NCBI RefSeq assembly: GCF_004963255.1
Contig: NZ_SUGA01000025.1
Location: forward strand, 1 to 64,000
Origin: Mesorhizobium sp.
Lineage (GTDB): Bacteria > Pseudomonadota > Alphaproteobacteria > Rhizobiales > Rhizobiaceae
DNA length: 64,000 bases
Reading direction: 5' to 3'
Positions 25,866 through 34,010 of the stretch are shown here, one piece after another. The notes below the pieces were generated by a model. That model was given only the letters and a program-made list of their open reading frames with translations, was not told the DNA's origin and made no database searches. A program made the position numbers and the translations under genes. Position 1 is the first letter of the stretch. Every line of letters begins with the position of its first letter.

Positions 25866-27071
25866 ATGAGTCCCAAATTCCTCCGCATCGCGGTCGTGCT
25901 CGGCTTGTTGTCTGCGATCGGCCCGTTTGCGATCGATATGTATCTCCCCGCGCTGCCTTCGATCGGCCAGGACCTGCATGCCGGCACCGCGGCCGTGCAG
26001 ATGAGCCTGTTGATCTTCTTCCTGTCGATGGGTTTCGGTCAGATCGTCGTCGGGCCGATCTCCGACATGGTCGGCCGCAAGGTGCCGCTTTATGCCGGTC
26101 TCGCGCTGTTCATGGTCGGCGGCGTCGGCTCGGCCATGGCGCCGACGATCGAGTGGCTGATCGCCTTCCGCTTCCTCCAGGGCCTCGGCGCCAGCGCCGG
26201 CATGGCGGTGCCGCGCGCCATCGTGCGCGACCTGCACACCGGCAACGAGGCCGCCAAGCTTATGTCGCTTCTGATGCTGGTGTTCTCGGTGTCGCCGATT
26301 CTGGCGCCGCTGACTGGCAGCCAGATCATCGAAAGTTTCGGCTGGCGTGCCGTGTTCTGGACCGTCACGGGCGCGGCTGCCTTGGCCACCATCCTGCTTG
26401 CCACCTCGCTCAAGGAGACTCGGCCGGTCGAGGAGCGCGCCGGCTCGTCCTTCGGCACGGCGCTAGCCGGCTACCGCTACCTGATGGGCGACCGCAACTT
26501 CCTTGGGCTTGTGGCGATTGCCGGCTTCGGCATTGCGAGCTTCTTTGTCTATCTGTCGAGCTCGTCCTTCATCCTGATCGACCACTACGGCCTGTCGCCG
26601 TCGGTCTACAGCGTGTTCTTCTCGATCAACGCGGTTGCCTTCATCGGCATGTCGCAGCTGACCGGGCTGCTCGCCGACCGCTTCGGGTTGAAGCGCGTCG
26701 TCTGGGTGGCGGTCACCGGCTATGCCACGGTGATGGTGGCGCTGTTCGCGATCATGGCTTCGGGCGTCGACCGGCTCGGCGTGATGGCGGCGCTGTTGTT
26801 CGTCGGCTACGGCTTCCTCGGCCTCGTCATCCCGACCACCTCGGTGCTCGCGATGGAAGAGCATGGCGAGATCGCCGGCACGGCCTCGGCGCTGATGGGC
26901 ACGCTGCATTTCGCCATCGGCGCGCTTGCCATGGGCGTCGCCGGCATCTTCTTCGACGGTACGCCGCTGCCGATGGTGGCGGGCATCGCGCTTTGCGCGG
27001 TGATCTCCTTCACGCTGGCCAAATTGACGCTCGGCCGCGCGCGCGAAGCGGTCGAAGCGCCGGCGGAGTAG
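25866..27071 (+). CDS. Bcr/CflA-family multidrug efflux MFS transporter
   Basis: A 401-residue major facilitator protein with twelve hydrophobic segments. The first helix pair ends in AIDMYLPALPSI, the Bcr/CflA signature, and the loop between helices 2 and 3 has GPISDMVGRKVP, the MFS motif A. Members export drugs such as bicyclomycin and chloramphenicol using the proton gradient. The ATG at 25866 starts at the first membrane helix; about 160 bp separate it from the predicted promoter. Divergence from a TetR regulator with a shared operator points to drug-inducible expression. Confidence 0.9.
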   Translation: MSPKFLRIAVVLGLLSAIGPFAIDMYLPALPSIGQDLHAGTAAVQMSLLIFFLSMGFGQIVVGPISDMVGRKVPLYAGLALFMVGGVGSAMAPTIEWLIAFRFLQGLGASAGMAVPRAIVRDLHTGNEAAKLMSLLMLVFSVSPILAPLTGSQIIESFGWRAVFWTVTGAAALATILLATSLKETRPVEERAGSSFGTALAGYRYLMGDRNFLGLVAIAGFGIASFFVYLSSSSFILIDHYGLSPSVYSVFFSINAVAFIGMSQLTGLLADRFGLKRVVWVAVTGYATVMVALFAIMASGVDRLGVMAALLFVGYGFLGLVIPTTSVLAMEEHGEIAGTASALMGTLHFAIGALAMGVAGIFFDGTPLPMVAGIALCAVISFTLAKLTLGRAREAVEAPAE

Positions 27072-27093
27072 GTCGCCTAGTAATAACGCCAAG

Positions 27094-27117
27094 AAGGCCG
27101 GCTCGCCCGGCCTTTTT
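27094..27117. terminator. Bidirectional rho-independent terminator
   Basis: AAGGCCGG (27094-27101) pairs with CCGGCCTT (27107-27114) around a 5-base loop, followed by a T-run to 27117; the other strand also has an A/T tract. It lies between the convergent efflux and ATPase genes and its end touches the ATPase stop codon. Confidence 0.9.
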
Positions 27118-27674
27118 CATATCTGTCGCAAATCCGCTTGATCGATGACGAAGCGAACCCGCTCTTCGACCGAGGCAAGAGGCAGAGGCACCAGCTCGTA
27201 ACCGAGCTCCGCATAGACGCCGGTCACCGAGCGGAACGTGCGTTCGGCTTCATCGAGTGTCTGCTTGCGCTCCTCGTCCTGGGTGAAAATCTCCGGCCAG
27301 GGCGGCGCGACGAAGACGCGGCGCGCGTAGCGGAATTTTTCCGCAGCGCTGGCGATATGATCCGGCACCGGCAGGCCGCAGAGCCTGAGATAGCCGATCG
27401 TGTCGGGCGCGCCGCGGTCGAAGAAGACCGGGCCGGGTTCGCCCTGTGCGGCGTGCCAGGAGCGCAACTCCCACGCCAGCATCAGTTCGGAAAAGAGCGC
27501 ACGGTCCTGCCAGGGAAGGGCAGGGCCGCCGATGGCCATCTGGTCGCGGATGATGCCGCGCCCGGCTTCGGGGGCCGTCGCGAAACCCTTGGCCTGCAAC
27601 GCTTCGATCAGGGTGGTCTTGCCGGAACCCGGACCGCCGGTCAGCACGAAGAATCGCTCGCAATCGTTTTGCAT
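27117..27674 (-). CDS. AAA-family ATPase (AAA_28-like)
   Basis: A small P-loop NTPase of 185 residues with Walker A LTGGPGSGKTTL near the N-terminus and VFFDRGAPDTIGYL as a Walker B-like segment. Such proteins resemble nucleotide or small-molecule kinases, but their substrates are unknown. I chose the ATG at 27674 because GGACAGG lies upstream and the P-loop then begins near residue 12; an upstream ATG at 27764 would add 30 unusual residues. The convergent efflux gene shares a terminator with it. Confidence 0.8.
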   Translation of the reverse strand: MQNDCERFFVLTGGPGSGKTTLIEALQAKGFATAPEAGRGIIRDQMAIGGPALPWQDRALFSELMLAWELRSWHAAQGEPGPVFFDRGAPDTIGYLRLCGLPVPDHIASAAEKFRYARRVFVAPPWPEIFTQDEERKQTLDEAERTFRSVTGVYAELGYELVPLPLASVEERVRFVIDQADLRQI

Positions 27675-27774
27675 CGCCTGTCCATGGAGGATGAGCGGCA
27701 AGGCCGTGCCGCGCATCAAAGCGCCGGACGAGCCGTGGCCGTTCGATTGATTGGGAAGAAGCAAATAAGGGGGA

Positions 27775-28098
27775 AGGTGGAGGTTTCTGTTGCCAGGTAC
27801 CTCCGAACCCCGCCTAGAAGTGCGAACCGCTAGGACTTGATTTGAAGCGTTCGCGCCGCATTAAGCAGCGAGACGAGCTTCCGCATAGTTGTCGTTGGCA
27901 ACTATAAGTTTAGCCCGATGACGGTGGTACAATGCCGGGCAAAAGTACGATCTTTACACCTTCGTCGATCCTATTTCGCCCCCAGCAAAAGCCGCTCCGT
28001 CAGCCAGAGCGGTTTTTGGTGGAGGCGCCGGGTACCGCCCCCGGGTCCGAACGGCTTATTTCATCGCCTGTTTATCGCCATAGTCGGTCAAGCCGACG
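27775..28098 (-). ncRNA. ssrA: Transfer-messenger RNA, circularly permuted two-piece form
   Basis: Read on the minus strand, the acceptor piece comes first and ends CCACCA at 28017. A spacer of about 33 bases follows, with its own hairpin (CCGCTC/GAGCGG). The coding piece then starts GGGGGCG at 27983. GGGGGCG pairs completely, allowing one G-U, with CGCCTCC before the ACCA end, rebuilding the tRNA-like acceptor stem. The tag frame runs from 27899 to 27861 and reads ANDNYAEARLAA followed by TAA. A candidate -10 TATATT lies at 28109-28104, so transcription should begin near 28098; the 3' end near 27775 is approximate. It rescues stalled ribosomes and marks products for ClpXP. Confidence 0.95.
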
Positions 28099-28303
28099 AA
28101 GCGAATATAGGGAGCGATGAGGGAAAAATAAAGGCCAAACCGGCGCTTATCCGATTATGCCAAACTGTGCAGCCAGGGTTGACTCGCGCGCCTAGTCAAT
28201 CAAATCTCGTTCCCGGTGAGGAGTCTCTGACCTAGCGCAAAGGTTGCGCGGCGCGCCACAACCCTCATCGACCGGATCCGTGGCGCCGACGAGGGGAAGT
28301 TTA

Positions 28304-28615
28304 ATGGCCGACTATCTTGCGGATGTGAAGAAATACGATGCCGGCGCCAGCGCCGACGCCGTCGATAAGATCGTCAAGCATCTGGGGATTGCGCTCAGGA
28401 ACCGCGATTCCTCGCTGGTGTCCTGCACCGACCCGAAGGAACTCGATCGCGTTCGCGAGAATTGGATCGGCAAGAAGCTCGGCATCGCCGATGCCGCAAA
28501 GGCGAATGCCTCGATCGAGAAGACCTGCAAGGCCATGCAGGCGGACAACACCAAGAGCCGCGTGACCTTCTACTACCTGGTTGCCAAGGATCTCGGCAAA
28601 CTTGGCTCTCTCTGA
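28304..28615 (+). CDS. DUF2853 family protein
   Basis: A 103-residue helical protein (MADYLADVKKYDAGASADAV...) of the DUF2853 family, whose function is unknown. It ends with TFYYLVAKDLGKLGSL. GAGGGGAAG lies upstream of the ATG at 28304. It is divergent from the tmRNA gene with about 200 bp between, and is followed by a strong hairpin at 28633, so it looks like a single-gene unit. Confidence 0.85.
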   Translation: MADYLADVKKYDAGASADAVDKIVKHLGIALRNRDSSLVSCTDPKELDRVRENWIGKKLGIADAAKANASIEKTCKAMQADNTKSRVTFYYLVAKDLGKLGSL

Positions 28616-28632
28616 GTCCTGGCCACACGGCA

Positions 28633-28654
28633 GCCGGCACGAAACCGTGCCGGC
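28633..28654 (+). terminator. Hairpin after the DUF2853 gene
   Basis: A perfect 9-bp stem GCCGGCACG (28633-28641) and CGTGCCGGC (28646-28654) with a 4-base loop, 17 bases after the stop codon. The following bases are only weakly T-rich, so termination may be partial. Confidence 0.6.
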
Positions 28655-28757
28655 ACCGTGGGCTTTTGGGTGCGACCCGCATCCGCAGCCGCTTTGCGGT
28701 GTTCGACCGGCTGTCGGTCGGGTATGATTGGCTGTAACCCGAATCGAGGCGGAGCCG

Positions 28758-29552
28758 ATGCGCCAATATCTCGACCTGTTGAGGCATGTGCTGGAGAACG
28801 GCAGCGACCGTGGCGACCGTACCGGAACCGGCACGCGCTCGGTGTTCGGCTACCAGATGCGCTTCGACCTTTCGCGCGGCTTTCCGGTCACGACCACCAA
28901 GAAGCTGCATCTGAAGTCGATCATCCACGAGCTTCTGTGGTTCCTGGCCGGCGACACCAACATCAAATATCTCAACGACAACGGCGTCACCATCTGGGAC
29001 GAATGGGCCGACGAGAATGGCGATCTCGGCCCGGTCTATGGCAAGCAGTGGCGCTCGTGGCCGGACGGACATGGCGGCGAGATCGACCAGATCGCGGGCC
29101 TTTTGAAGGAGATTCGCCGGAATCCCAACTCGCGCCGGCTGATCGTCTCGGCCTGGAATCCGGCCGAGGTCGAGGCGATGGCGCTGCCGCCCTGCCACTG
29201 CCTGTTCCAGTTCTATGTCTCGGACGGCAGGCTTTCCTGCCACCTTTACCAGCGCTCGGCCGACATCTTCCTCGGCGTGCCGTTCAACATCGCTTCCTAT
29301 GCCCTGCTCACCATGATGGTGGCGCAGGTGACCGGGCTGAAGCCGGGCGACTTCGTCCACACGCTGGGCGATGCGCATCTTTATTCGAATCATTTCGAGC
29401 AGGCGCGCGAGCAGATGCGGCGCACGCCCAAGGCTCTGCCGACGATGTGGATCAATCCGGAGGTGAAGGACCTCTTTGCCTTCCGTTTCGAGGATTTCCG
29501 CCTCGAGAATTATTTCGCCGACGCGAATATCAAGGCGCCGATCGCGGTGTAA
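28758..29552 (+). CDS. thyA: Thymidylate synthase
   Basis: Makes dTMP from dUMP using methylene-tetrahydrofolate, 264 residues, the same size as E. coli ThyA. The active-site Cys is in LPPCHCLFQFYV; the folate/dUMP site segments DRTGTGTRSVFG, SRRLIVSAWNP and DIFLGVPFNIASYA are all present. A GGAGCC site precedes the ATG at 28758. In many relatives thyA is followed closely by folA; here about 5.5 kb of molybdate, cobalamin and DUF4424 genes lie between the two. Confidence 0.97.
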   Translation: MRQYLDLLRHVLENGSDRGDRTGTGTRSVFGYQMRFDLSRGFPVTTTKKLHLKSIIHELLWFLAGDTNIKYLNDNGVTIWDEWADENGDLGPVYGKQWRSWPDGHGGEIDQIAGLLKEIRRNPNSRRLIVSAWNPAEVEAMALPPCHCLFQFYVSDGRLSCHLYQRSADIFLGVPFNIASYALLTMMVAQVTGLKPGDFVHTLGDAHLYSNHFEQAREQMRRTPKALPTMWINPEVKDLFAFRFEDFRLENYFADANIKAPIAV

Positions 29553-29570
29553 GCCAGCCGGATGCCGGCA

Positions 29571-29780
29571 TCAGTCGATGCCGACCATGACGTCCGGGGC
29601 CTTGATCACTGCATAGGCGTGGTTGCCCTTGTCGAGCGCGAGATCGGCGACCGCCTCATTGGTGATCGATGCGGTGACGATCACGCCGCCGCCAATGTCG
29701 ATCCTGACACGCGAGGTGGTCGCTCCCTTGACGATCTCGGTGACCTTACCCTTCAGGATATTGCGGGCGCTGATCTTCAT
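29571..29780 (-). CDS. Molbindin (Mop/TOBE domain molybdate-binding protein)
   Basis: A 69-residue single Mop domain: MKISARNILKGKVTEIVKGA at the start and SITNEAVADLALDKGNHAYAVIKA later are the conserved strands that bind molybdate oxyanions between subunits. It probably stores or buffers cytoplasmic molybdate. AAGGAGAG precedes the ATG at 29780. It is divergent from modA, so the same control region may serve both, and the one-domain ModE encoded at 32656 lacks exactly this domain. Confidence 0.9.
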   Translation of the reverse strand: MKISARNILKGKVTEIVKGATTSRVRIDIGGGVIVTASITNEAVADLALDKGNHAYAVIKAPDVMVGID

Positions 29781-29868
29781 GCGTCTCTCCTTGAGCAGCG
29801 CTGTTTCCGATTTGTCGTAGACCGGGACCATGCCGGCCCACAATGCCACGACAGGCGAAAAGCCTTTC

Positions 29869-29897
29869 CTTGTTATGTTCATCCGGATATATCGGTC
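29869..29897. promoter_or_regulatory. Degenerate ModE-box-like sequence upstream of modA
   Basis: TTATGT (29873-29878) and ATATATCGG (about 29887-29895) resemble diverged halves of the ModE box seen intact at 32583-32609. The location, between molbindin and modA starts, is where such a site is expected. The match is weak. Confidence 0.35.
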
Positions 29898-29941
29898 TGG
29901 GGCTTCGAGCCGTACGGATTTTGAAACCAGGGAGAGACTTC

Positions 29942-30736
29942 ATGACGGGCACGGGTTTCGGGTTGAAGGCGATCGCTATTGGAGGTTTCACGGTAATGCT
30001 GATGGCGGCGGTGACGGCGGCACGTGCCGACGACAAGGTGGTCGTGTTTGCCGCGGCGAGCCTCAAGGACGCGCTCGACGTGGTCAACAAGGCCTGCGAG
30101 CCGAAAGTCGGCGAGGCCGCCACCATTTCCTACGCGGCAAGCTCCGCCCTGGCCAAGCAGATCGAAGGCGGCGCGCCTGCCGACGTGTTCGTGTCGGCCG
30201 ACCTCGACTGGATGAAATATCTCTCCGACAAGAAGCTGACCAAGCCTGATACCGAAGTGAAGCTGCTCGGCAATCAGATCGTGCTGGTGGCGCCAAAGGA
30301 TTCCACGGTCGAGACCAAGGTCGAGAAGGGCTTCGACCTCGCCAAGCTGATCGGCGACGGCAAGCTTGCGATGGGCGATTTCAAGGCCGTGCCGGCCGGC
30401 AAATACGGCAAGGCGGCGTTGGAATCGCTGGGCGTCTGGTCGTCCGTCGAGGGCAAGGTCGCGCAGGCCGAGAATGTACGTGCGGCACTGAAGCTGGTGT
30501 CGACTGGCGAGGCAGCGCTCGGCATCGTCTATGCCACTGACGCGCATGCGGAAAAGGGCGTCAAGGTCGTCGGCACCTTCCCGGAAGATTCGCATCCGCC
30601 GATCATCTACCCGATTGCCCAGACCGCGGATTCGAAGGACAAGGACACGGCTGCCTTCCTGAAATGCGTCGAATCGGCCAAGGCCGCCGAACTCTTCAAG
30701 GAGCAGGGTTTCACGGTGCTCGCGCCGAGCAACTAA
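29942..30736 (+). CDS. modA: Molybdate ABC transporter substrate-binding protein
   Basis: A 264-residue periplasmic molybdate/tungstate-binding protein. The N-terminal signal peptide (hydrophobic GGFTVMLMAAVTAARA) ends near residue 28. The mature part begins KVVVFAAASLKDAL, the ModA signature whose Ser residues bind the oxyanion, and later has ISYAASSALAKQIEGGAPADVF. AGGGAGAG precedes the ATG. First gene of modABC. Confidence 0.95.
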   Translation: MTGTGFGLKAIAIGGFTVMLMAAVTAARADDKVVVFAAASLKDALDVVNKACEPKVGEAATISYAASSALAKQIEGGAPADVFVSADLDWMKYLSDKKLTKPDTEVKLLGNQIVLVAPKDSTVETKVEKGFDLAKLIGDGKLAMGDFKAVPAGKYGKAALESLGVWSSVEGKVAQAENVRAALKLVSTGEAALGIVYATDAHAEKGVKVVGTFPEDSHPPIIYPIAQTADSKDKDTAAFLKCVESAKAAELFKEQGFTVLAPSN

Positions 30737-30758
30737 GAGAGATCGCGCAAACGCTGAC

Positions 30759-31463
30759 ATGAACTGGCTGCTGGACCTCACTCCCGACGAATGGAATGCG
30801 GTCCGGCTGTCGATCAAGGTGGCGACGGTGGCGATGATCGCCAGCCTGCCGCCCGGCATCCTGCTTGCGCTGCTGCTGGCGCGCGGGCGTTTCTGGGGCA
30901 AGACCCTGCTCAACGGGCTGGTGCATCTGCCGCTGATCCTGCCGCCGGTGGTGACCGGCTATCTGCTGCTGCTCACCTTCGGCCGGCGCGGGCCGGCCGG
31001 CGCCTTCCTTGCCGAGCATTTCGGCATCGTCTTTTCCTTCCGCTGGACCGGCGCGGCACTGGCCTGCGGGGTCATGGGCTTTCCGCTGATGGTGCGCGCA
31101 ATCCGGCTGTCGATCGAGGCGGTCGACCGCAGAATCGAGGCGGCCGCCGGCACGCTTGGCGCCAATCCTCTCTGGGTGTTCGCCACAATCACGCTGCCGC
31201 TGATCCTGCCTGGCCTGATTGCGGGTGCGATCCTTTCCTTCGCCAAGGCGATGGGCGAGTTCGGCGCCACCATCACCTTCGTCTCCAATATCCCCAACGA
31301 AACGCAGACGCTGCCTTCGGCGATCTACACCTTCACGCAAGTGCCCGGCGGGGACGAAGGCGCGCTCAGGCTGACGCTGATCTCGATCGTCATCTCGATG
31401 GTCGCGCTTATCGCGTCGGAAGTGCTGGCGCGGCGCGTCGGTCGGCGGATGGACATCGAATGA
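30759..31463 (+). CDS. modB: Molybdate ABC transporter permease
   Basis: A 234-residue inner-membrane permease with about five hydrophobic helices. The EAA loop for contact with the ATPase reads EAAAGTLGANPLWVFATITL, and SFAKAMGEFGATITFV is typical of ModB. It starts 22 bases after modA and its stop overlaps the modC start (ATGA). Confidence 0.95.
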   Translation: MNWLLDLTPDEWNAVRLSIKVATVAMIASLPPGILLALLLARGRFWGKTLLNGLVHLPLILPPVVTGYLLLLTFGRRGPAGAFLAEHFGIVFSFRWTGAALACGVMGFPLMVRAIRLSIEAVDRRIEAAAGTLGANPLWVFATITLPLILPGLIAGAILSFAKAMGEFGATITFVSNIPNETQTLPSAIYTFTQVPGGDEGALRLTLISIVISMVALIASEVLARRVGRRMDIE

Positions 31464-32572
31464 CGCTGTCGGTCGACATCCGCCATCGCTTCGGCGACTT
31501 CGCCGTGGAAGCGCGTTTCGAGAGCGCCGGCCGGTTGACGGCGCTGTTCGGGCCTTCTGGTTCGGGCAAGTCGACGCTGATCAACCTGATCGCGGGGCTG
31601 ATCCGCCCGGACAAGGGCCGCATTGCCGTCGGCGGGCTGGTGCTGGTCGACACCGAAGCGCGCATCTTCGTGCCGACGCACAAACGGCGGATCGGCATGG
31701 TGTTCCAGGATGCGCGGCTATTCCCGCATATGAGCGTCGCCGGCAATTTGCGCTATGGCCGCTGGTTCACGCCGGCTTCCGAGCGCTACGCCAAGATGGA
31801 TGCGGTGGTCGATCTGCTCGGCATCGGTCATCTGCTCGACCGGCGGCCGGCGAAACTGTCGGGCGGCGAAAAGCAGCGCGTCGCGATCGGCCGTGCCCTG
31901 CTTGCCAGCCCGAAACTGCTTCTGATGGACGAGCCGCTCGCCGCGCTCGACGAGGCGCGCAAGGCCGAGATCCTGCCCTATATCGAGCGGTTGCGCGACG
32001 AGACCAAAATCCCGATTGTCTATGTCAGCCATTCCATCGCCGAGGTGGCGCGGCTGGCGAGCGACGTCGTGGTGCTTTCGCAAGGCAAGGTCGCGGCCTC
32101 AGGCCCGACCGAAGCGATCATGCAACGGCTCGACCTGTTGCCGGCCGAAGAACGCGGCGAGGGCGGGGCAGTGCTCGACACCAAGGTAATGCGCCACGAC
32201 GAGGCCTTCGGCATGACGGTGCTGGGCTCACCCGCCGGCGAAATCCGCGTGCCGAAACTTGGGGCGGCAGCGGGCGCCTCGGTGCGCATTCGCATCCGCG
32301 CCCGCGATGTCATGATCGCGACCGAGCGGCCGGCAGGTCTCAGCGCGCTCAACATTCTGGCGGGAACGATCACCGCTGTCAGGCCGGGCATCGGGCCGAC
32401 GGTGGAAATCGCGATCGACTGCAATGGCGCGATCGTGCTGGCGCGGATCACCGAACAGTCCAAACACACCCTTCGCCTGGCGCTCGGCCAGCAGGTCTTC
32501 GCGGTGATCAAGACAGTGAGCTTCGACCGCGCGACGACGGGGGCAGGGCTGGCGGTCGAGGCGGACGGTTAA
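31460..32572 (+). CDS. modC: Molybdate ABC transporter ATP-binding protein
   Basis: A 370-residue ATPase energising molybdate import. The N-terminal ABC domain has Walker A GPSGSGKST, signature LSGGEKQRVAIGRAL, Walker B LLLMDEPLAALD and the switch His in VSHS. The last 70 residues (LSALNILAGTITAV...) form a Mop/TOBE domain that can bind molybdate and inhibit transport. The start overlaps modB by ATGA. Confidence 0.95.
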   Translation: MTLSVDIRHRFGDFAVEARFESAGRLTALFGPSGSGKSTLINLIAGLIRPDKGRIAVGGLVLVDTEARIFVPTHKRRIGMVFQDARLFPHMSVAGNLRYGRWFTPASERYAKMDAVVDLLGIGHLLDRRPAKLSGGEKQRVAIGRALLASPKLLLMDEPLAALDEARKAEILPYIERLRDETKIPIVYVSHSIAEVARLASDVVVLSQGKVAASGPTEAIMQRLDLLPAEERGEGGAVLDTKVMRHDEAFGMTVLGSPAGEIRVPKLGAAAGASVRIRIRARDVMIATERPAGLSALNILAGTITAVRPGIGPTVEIAIDCNGAIVLARITEQSKHTLRLALGQQVFAVIKTVSFDRATTGAGLAVEADG

Positions 32573-32582
32573 CGAAAGGCCA

Positions 32583-32609
32583 ATCGCTATGTTGATTTGG
32601 AATAGCGAT
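32583..32609. promoter_or_regulatory. ModE box (Mo-box)
   Basis: ATCGCTAT (32583-32590) and ATAGCGAT (32602-32609) are perfect inverted 8-bp arms separated by 11 bases. They match the outer arms of the known ModE-binding consensus (ATCGCTATATA and its complement around a short spacer). The site begins 10 bases after modC ends and 46 bases before modE starts, so it most likely serves modE autoregulation. Confidence 0.8.
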
Positions 32610-32655
32610 CTGGCGGCGGAGAGGGTAATCTCGGCATGATCGCGGAGGACAGGGC

Positions 32656-32997
32656 ATGCCATCGTTGAGCCTGCGGATAAATCTCGACCCCGACGGCCGG
32701 ATCGGCCCCGGCAAGATTGAGCTTCTGGAGCAGATCGCCGCCTTCGGATCGATCTCGGCCGCGGCGCGCGGCATGGAGATGTCCTACAAGCATGCCTGGG
32801 ATCTGGTCGAGGACATGAACCGCGTGTTCGGCAAGCCGCTGGTCGCCGCGCAGACCGGCGGCAAGAAGGGCGGCGGCGCGCAATTGACATCGGTAGGTCT
32901 GGCGGTCGTCAGCCGTTTCCGGGCCATAGAGCGAGCCGCCTCATCGGCCGCCGCCGTGCATATGCAGGCGCTGCAGGCGGAGATCGACGCGGGATGA
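32656..32997 (+). CDS. modE: ModE-type HTH regulator lacking the molybdate-binding domains
   Basis: A 113-residue protein equivalent to the N-terminal winged-helix domain of ModE: KIELLEQIAAFGSISAAARG, then MSYKHAWDLVEDMN and the Gly-rich wing GGKKGGGAQLT. E. coli ModE continues with two Mop domains that sense molybdate; here the chain stops after the dimerisation helix. A ModE box lies just upstream. Sensing could be supplied by the separate molbindin encoded at 29571-29780, an inference from gene content. Confidence 0.88.
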   Translation: MPSLSLRINLDPDGRIGPGKIELLEQIAAFGSISAAARGMEMSYKHAWDLVEDMNRVFGKPLVAAQTGGKKGGGAQLTSVGLAVVSRFRAIERAASSAAAVHMQALQAEIDAG

Positions 32998-33037
32998 GGG
33001 CAGTAGGGCAGTAGGGCAGTAGGGCAGTAGGGCAGTA
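32998..33037. repeat. Five tandem copies of an 8-bp unit (GGGCAGTA)
   Basis: Five exact copies of GGGCAGTA run directly from the modE stop codon. Four complementary, slightly degenerate units (TACTGCCC type) occupy 33081-33112, so the two blocks can form a stem of about 32 bp around a 43-base loop. The right block runs into the 3' end of cobF. The element may end transcription of both convergent genes. Confidence 0.85.
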
Positions 33038-33080
33038 GGGCTCAACGTTCTGGAGCGCTTGCGCACGCGATGTGCGTCCC

Positions 33081-33112
33081 TATTGCCTTACTGCCCTACT
33101 GCCTTACTCCCC
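33081..33112. repeat. Complementary block of the 8-bp tandem repeat
   Basis: Units at 33081-33088, 33089-33096 (TACTGCCC exactly), 33097-33104 and 33105-33112 are the reverse complement of the GGGCAGTA array at 32998-33037 with one or two changes each. The last units overlap the stop codon and final codons of cobF. Confidence 0.8.
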
Positions 33113-33868
33113 TGATTTCCTCAGCAGATACGTGTCCATGATCCAGCCCTTTTTGCGCCGGGCTTCCTCGCGGACCTTCTCGATCTCGGCGCCGACATCG
33201 CCTAGGCGCCCGGAAATGAGCATCTCGTCCGGCGTGCCGAGATAGGCGCCCCACTGGATGAAGACATCCTTGTCGGCCAGCGTGTTGAAGGCGCATTTGC
33301 CGTCGAGCATGACTATGGTCGATCCGGCATTGGCCGGCAGGCCTTCTTCGGTCAGCCGGCGGCCGGTGGTCACCAGGATCGAATCGCCGATGCGGTTGAG
33401 CGCCGTCGCATGGGCTGCGGCCAGCGCCTGGATCGCGGTGATGCCGGGGATGACTTCGAGATCGAAACCGACATTGCCTCTCAGGCGGACGCGCTCGAGG
33501 ATGCGCAGCGCGCTGTCATAGAGCGACGGGTCGCCCCAGATCAGGAACGCCCCGCAGCCGTCTTCGGCAAGCTCGCCGCGGATCAGGGCTTCGTAGATCT
33601 CTGCGATCGCCTCGTGCCAGTCGTCGACGGTTGTCCGGTAAGACGATGTCGGCTCCGCCCGGACCGGCACCTCGAATTCGACGCGGCGCGATTTAGGGTT
33701 AGTGACGAAGCGGTCGCAGATCTGCCGGCGCAGATCGGCGAGATCGTTCTTCTTCGCCCCCTTGTCAGGGATGAACAGCACGTCAGCGCGGTTCAGGCCG
33801 TCGATGGCCTGGACCGTCATGTGATCGGGATTACCGGCGCCGATGCCAATGACGAGAAGCTTGCGCAT
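33104..33868 (-). CDS. cobF: Precorrin-6A synthase (deacetylating)
   Basis: A 254-residue SAM-dependent methyltransferase of aerobic cobalamin synthesis: it methylates C-1 of precorrin-5 with release of acetate. The N-terminal LLVIGIGAGNPDHMTVQA is the tetrapyrrole methylase start, GAFLIWGDPSLYDS the central loop and VIPGITAIQALAA the SAM-site motif. CobF is diagnostic for the aerobic pathway. It stands alone here, away from any cob cluster, convergent with modE. Confidence 0.93.
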   Translation of the reverse strand: MRKLLVIGIGAGNPDHMTVQAIDGLNRADVLFIPDKGAKKNDLADLRRQICDRFVTNPKSRRVEFEVPVRAEPTSSYRTTVDDWHEAIAEIYEALIRGELAEDGCGAFLIWGDPSLYDSALRILERVRLRGNVGFDLEVIPGITAIQALAAAHATALNRIGDSILVTTGRRLTEEGLPANAGSTIVMLDGKCAFNTLADKDVFIQWGAYLGTPDEMLISGRLGDVGAEIEKVREEARRKKGWIMDTYLLRKSGE

Positions 33869-34010
33869 GGCGATCTCCTGCCCGATCGGCGGCGCGGTGT
33901 CCAGAAGTACCCGTATCCGGTGACGAAGGGCTTTGAAACCCTATCTTGAAACGGGTAGATGGAAATGCGCATCCGGCTGGTCCCGGTATAGCGGCACAGA
34001 GGAGGGGTCG

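Noticed and set aside
32998..33112. CRISPR array
   Set aside because: The repeat unit is 8 bp with no spacers, and its complement follows as an inverted block; no cas genes are present.
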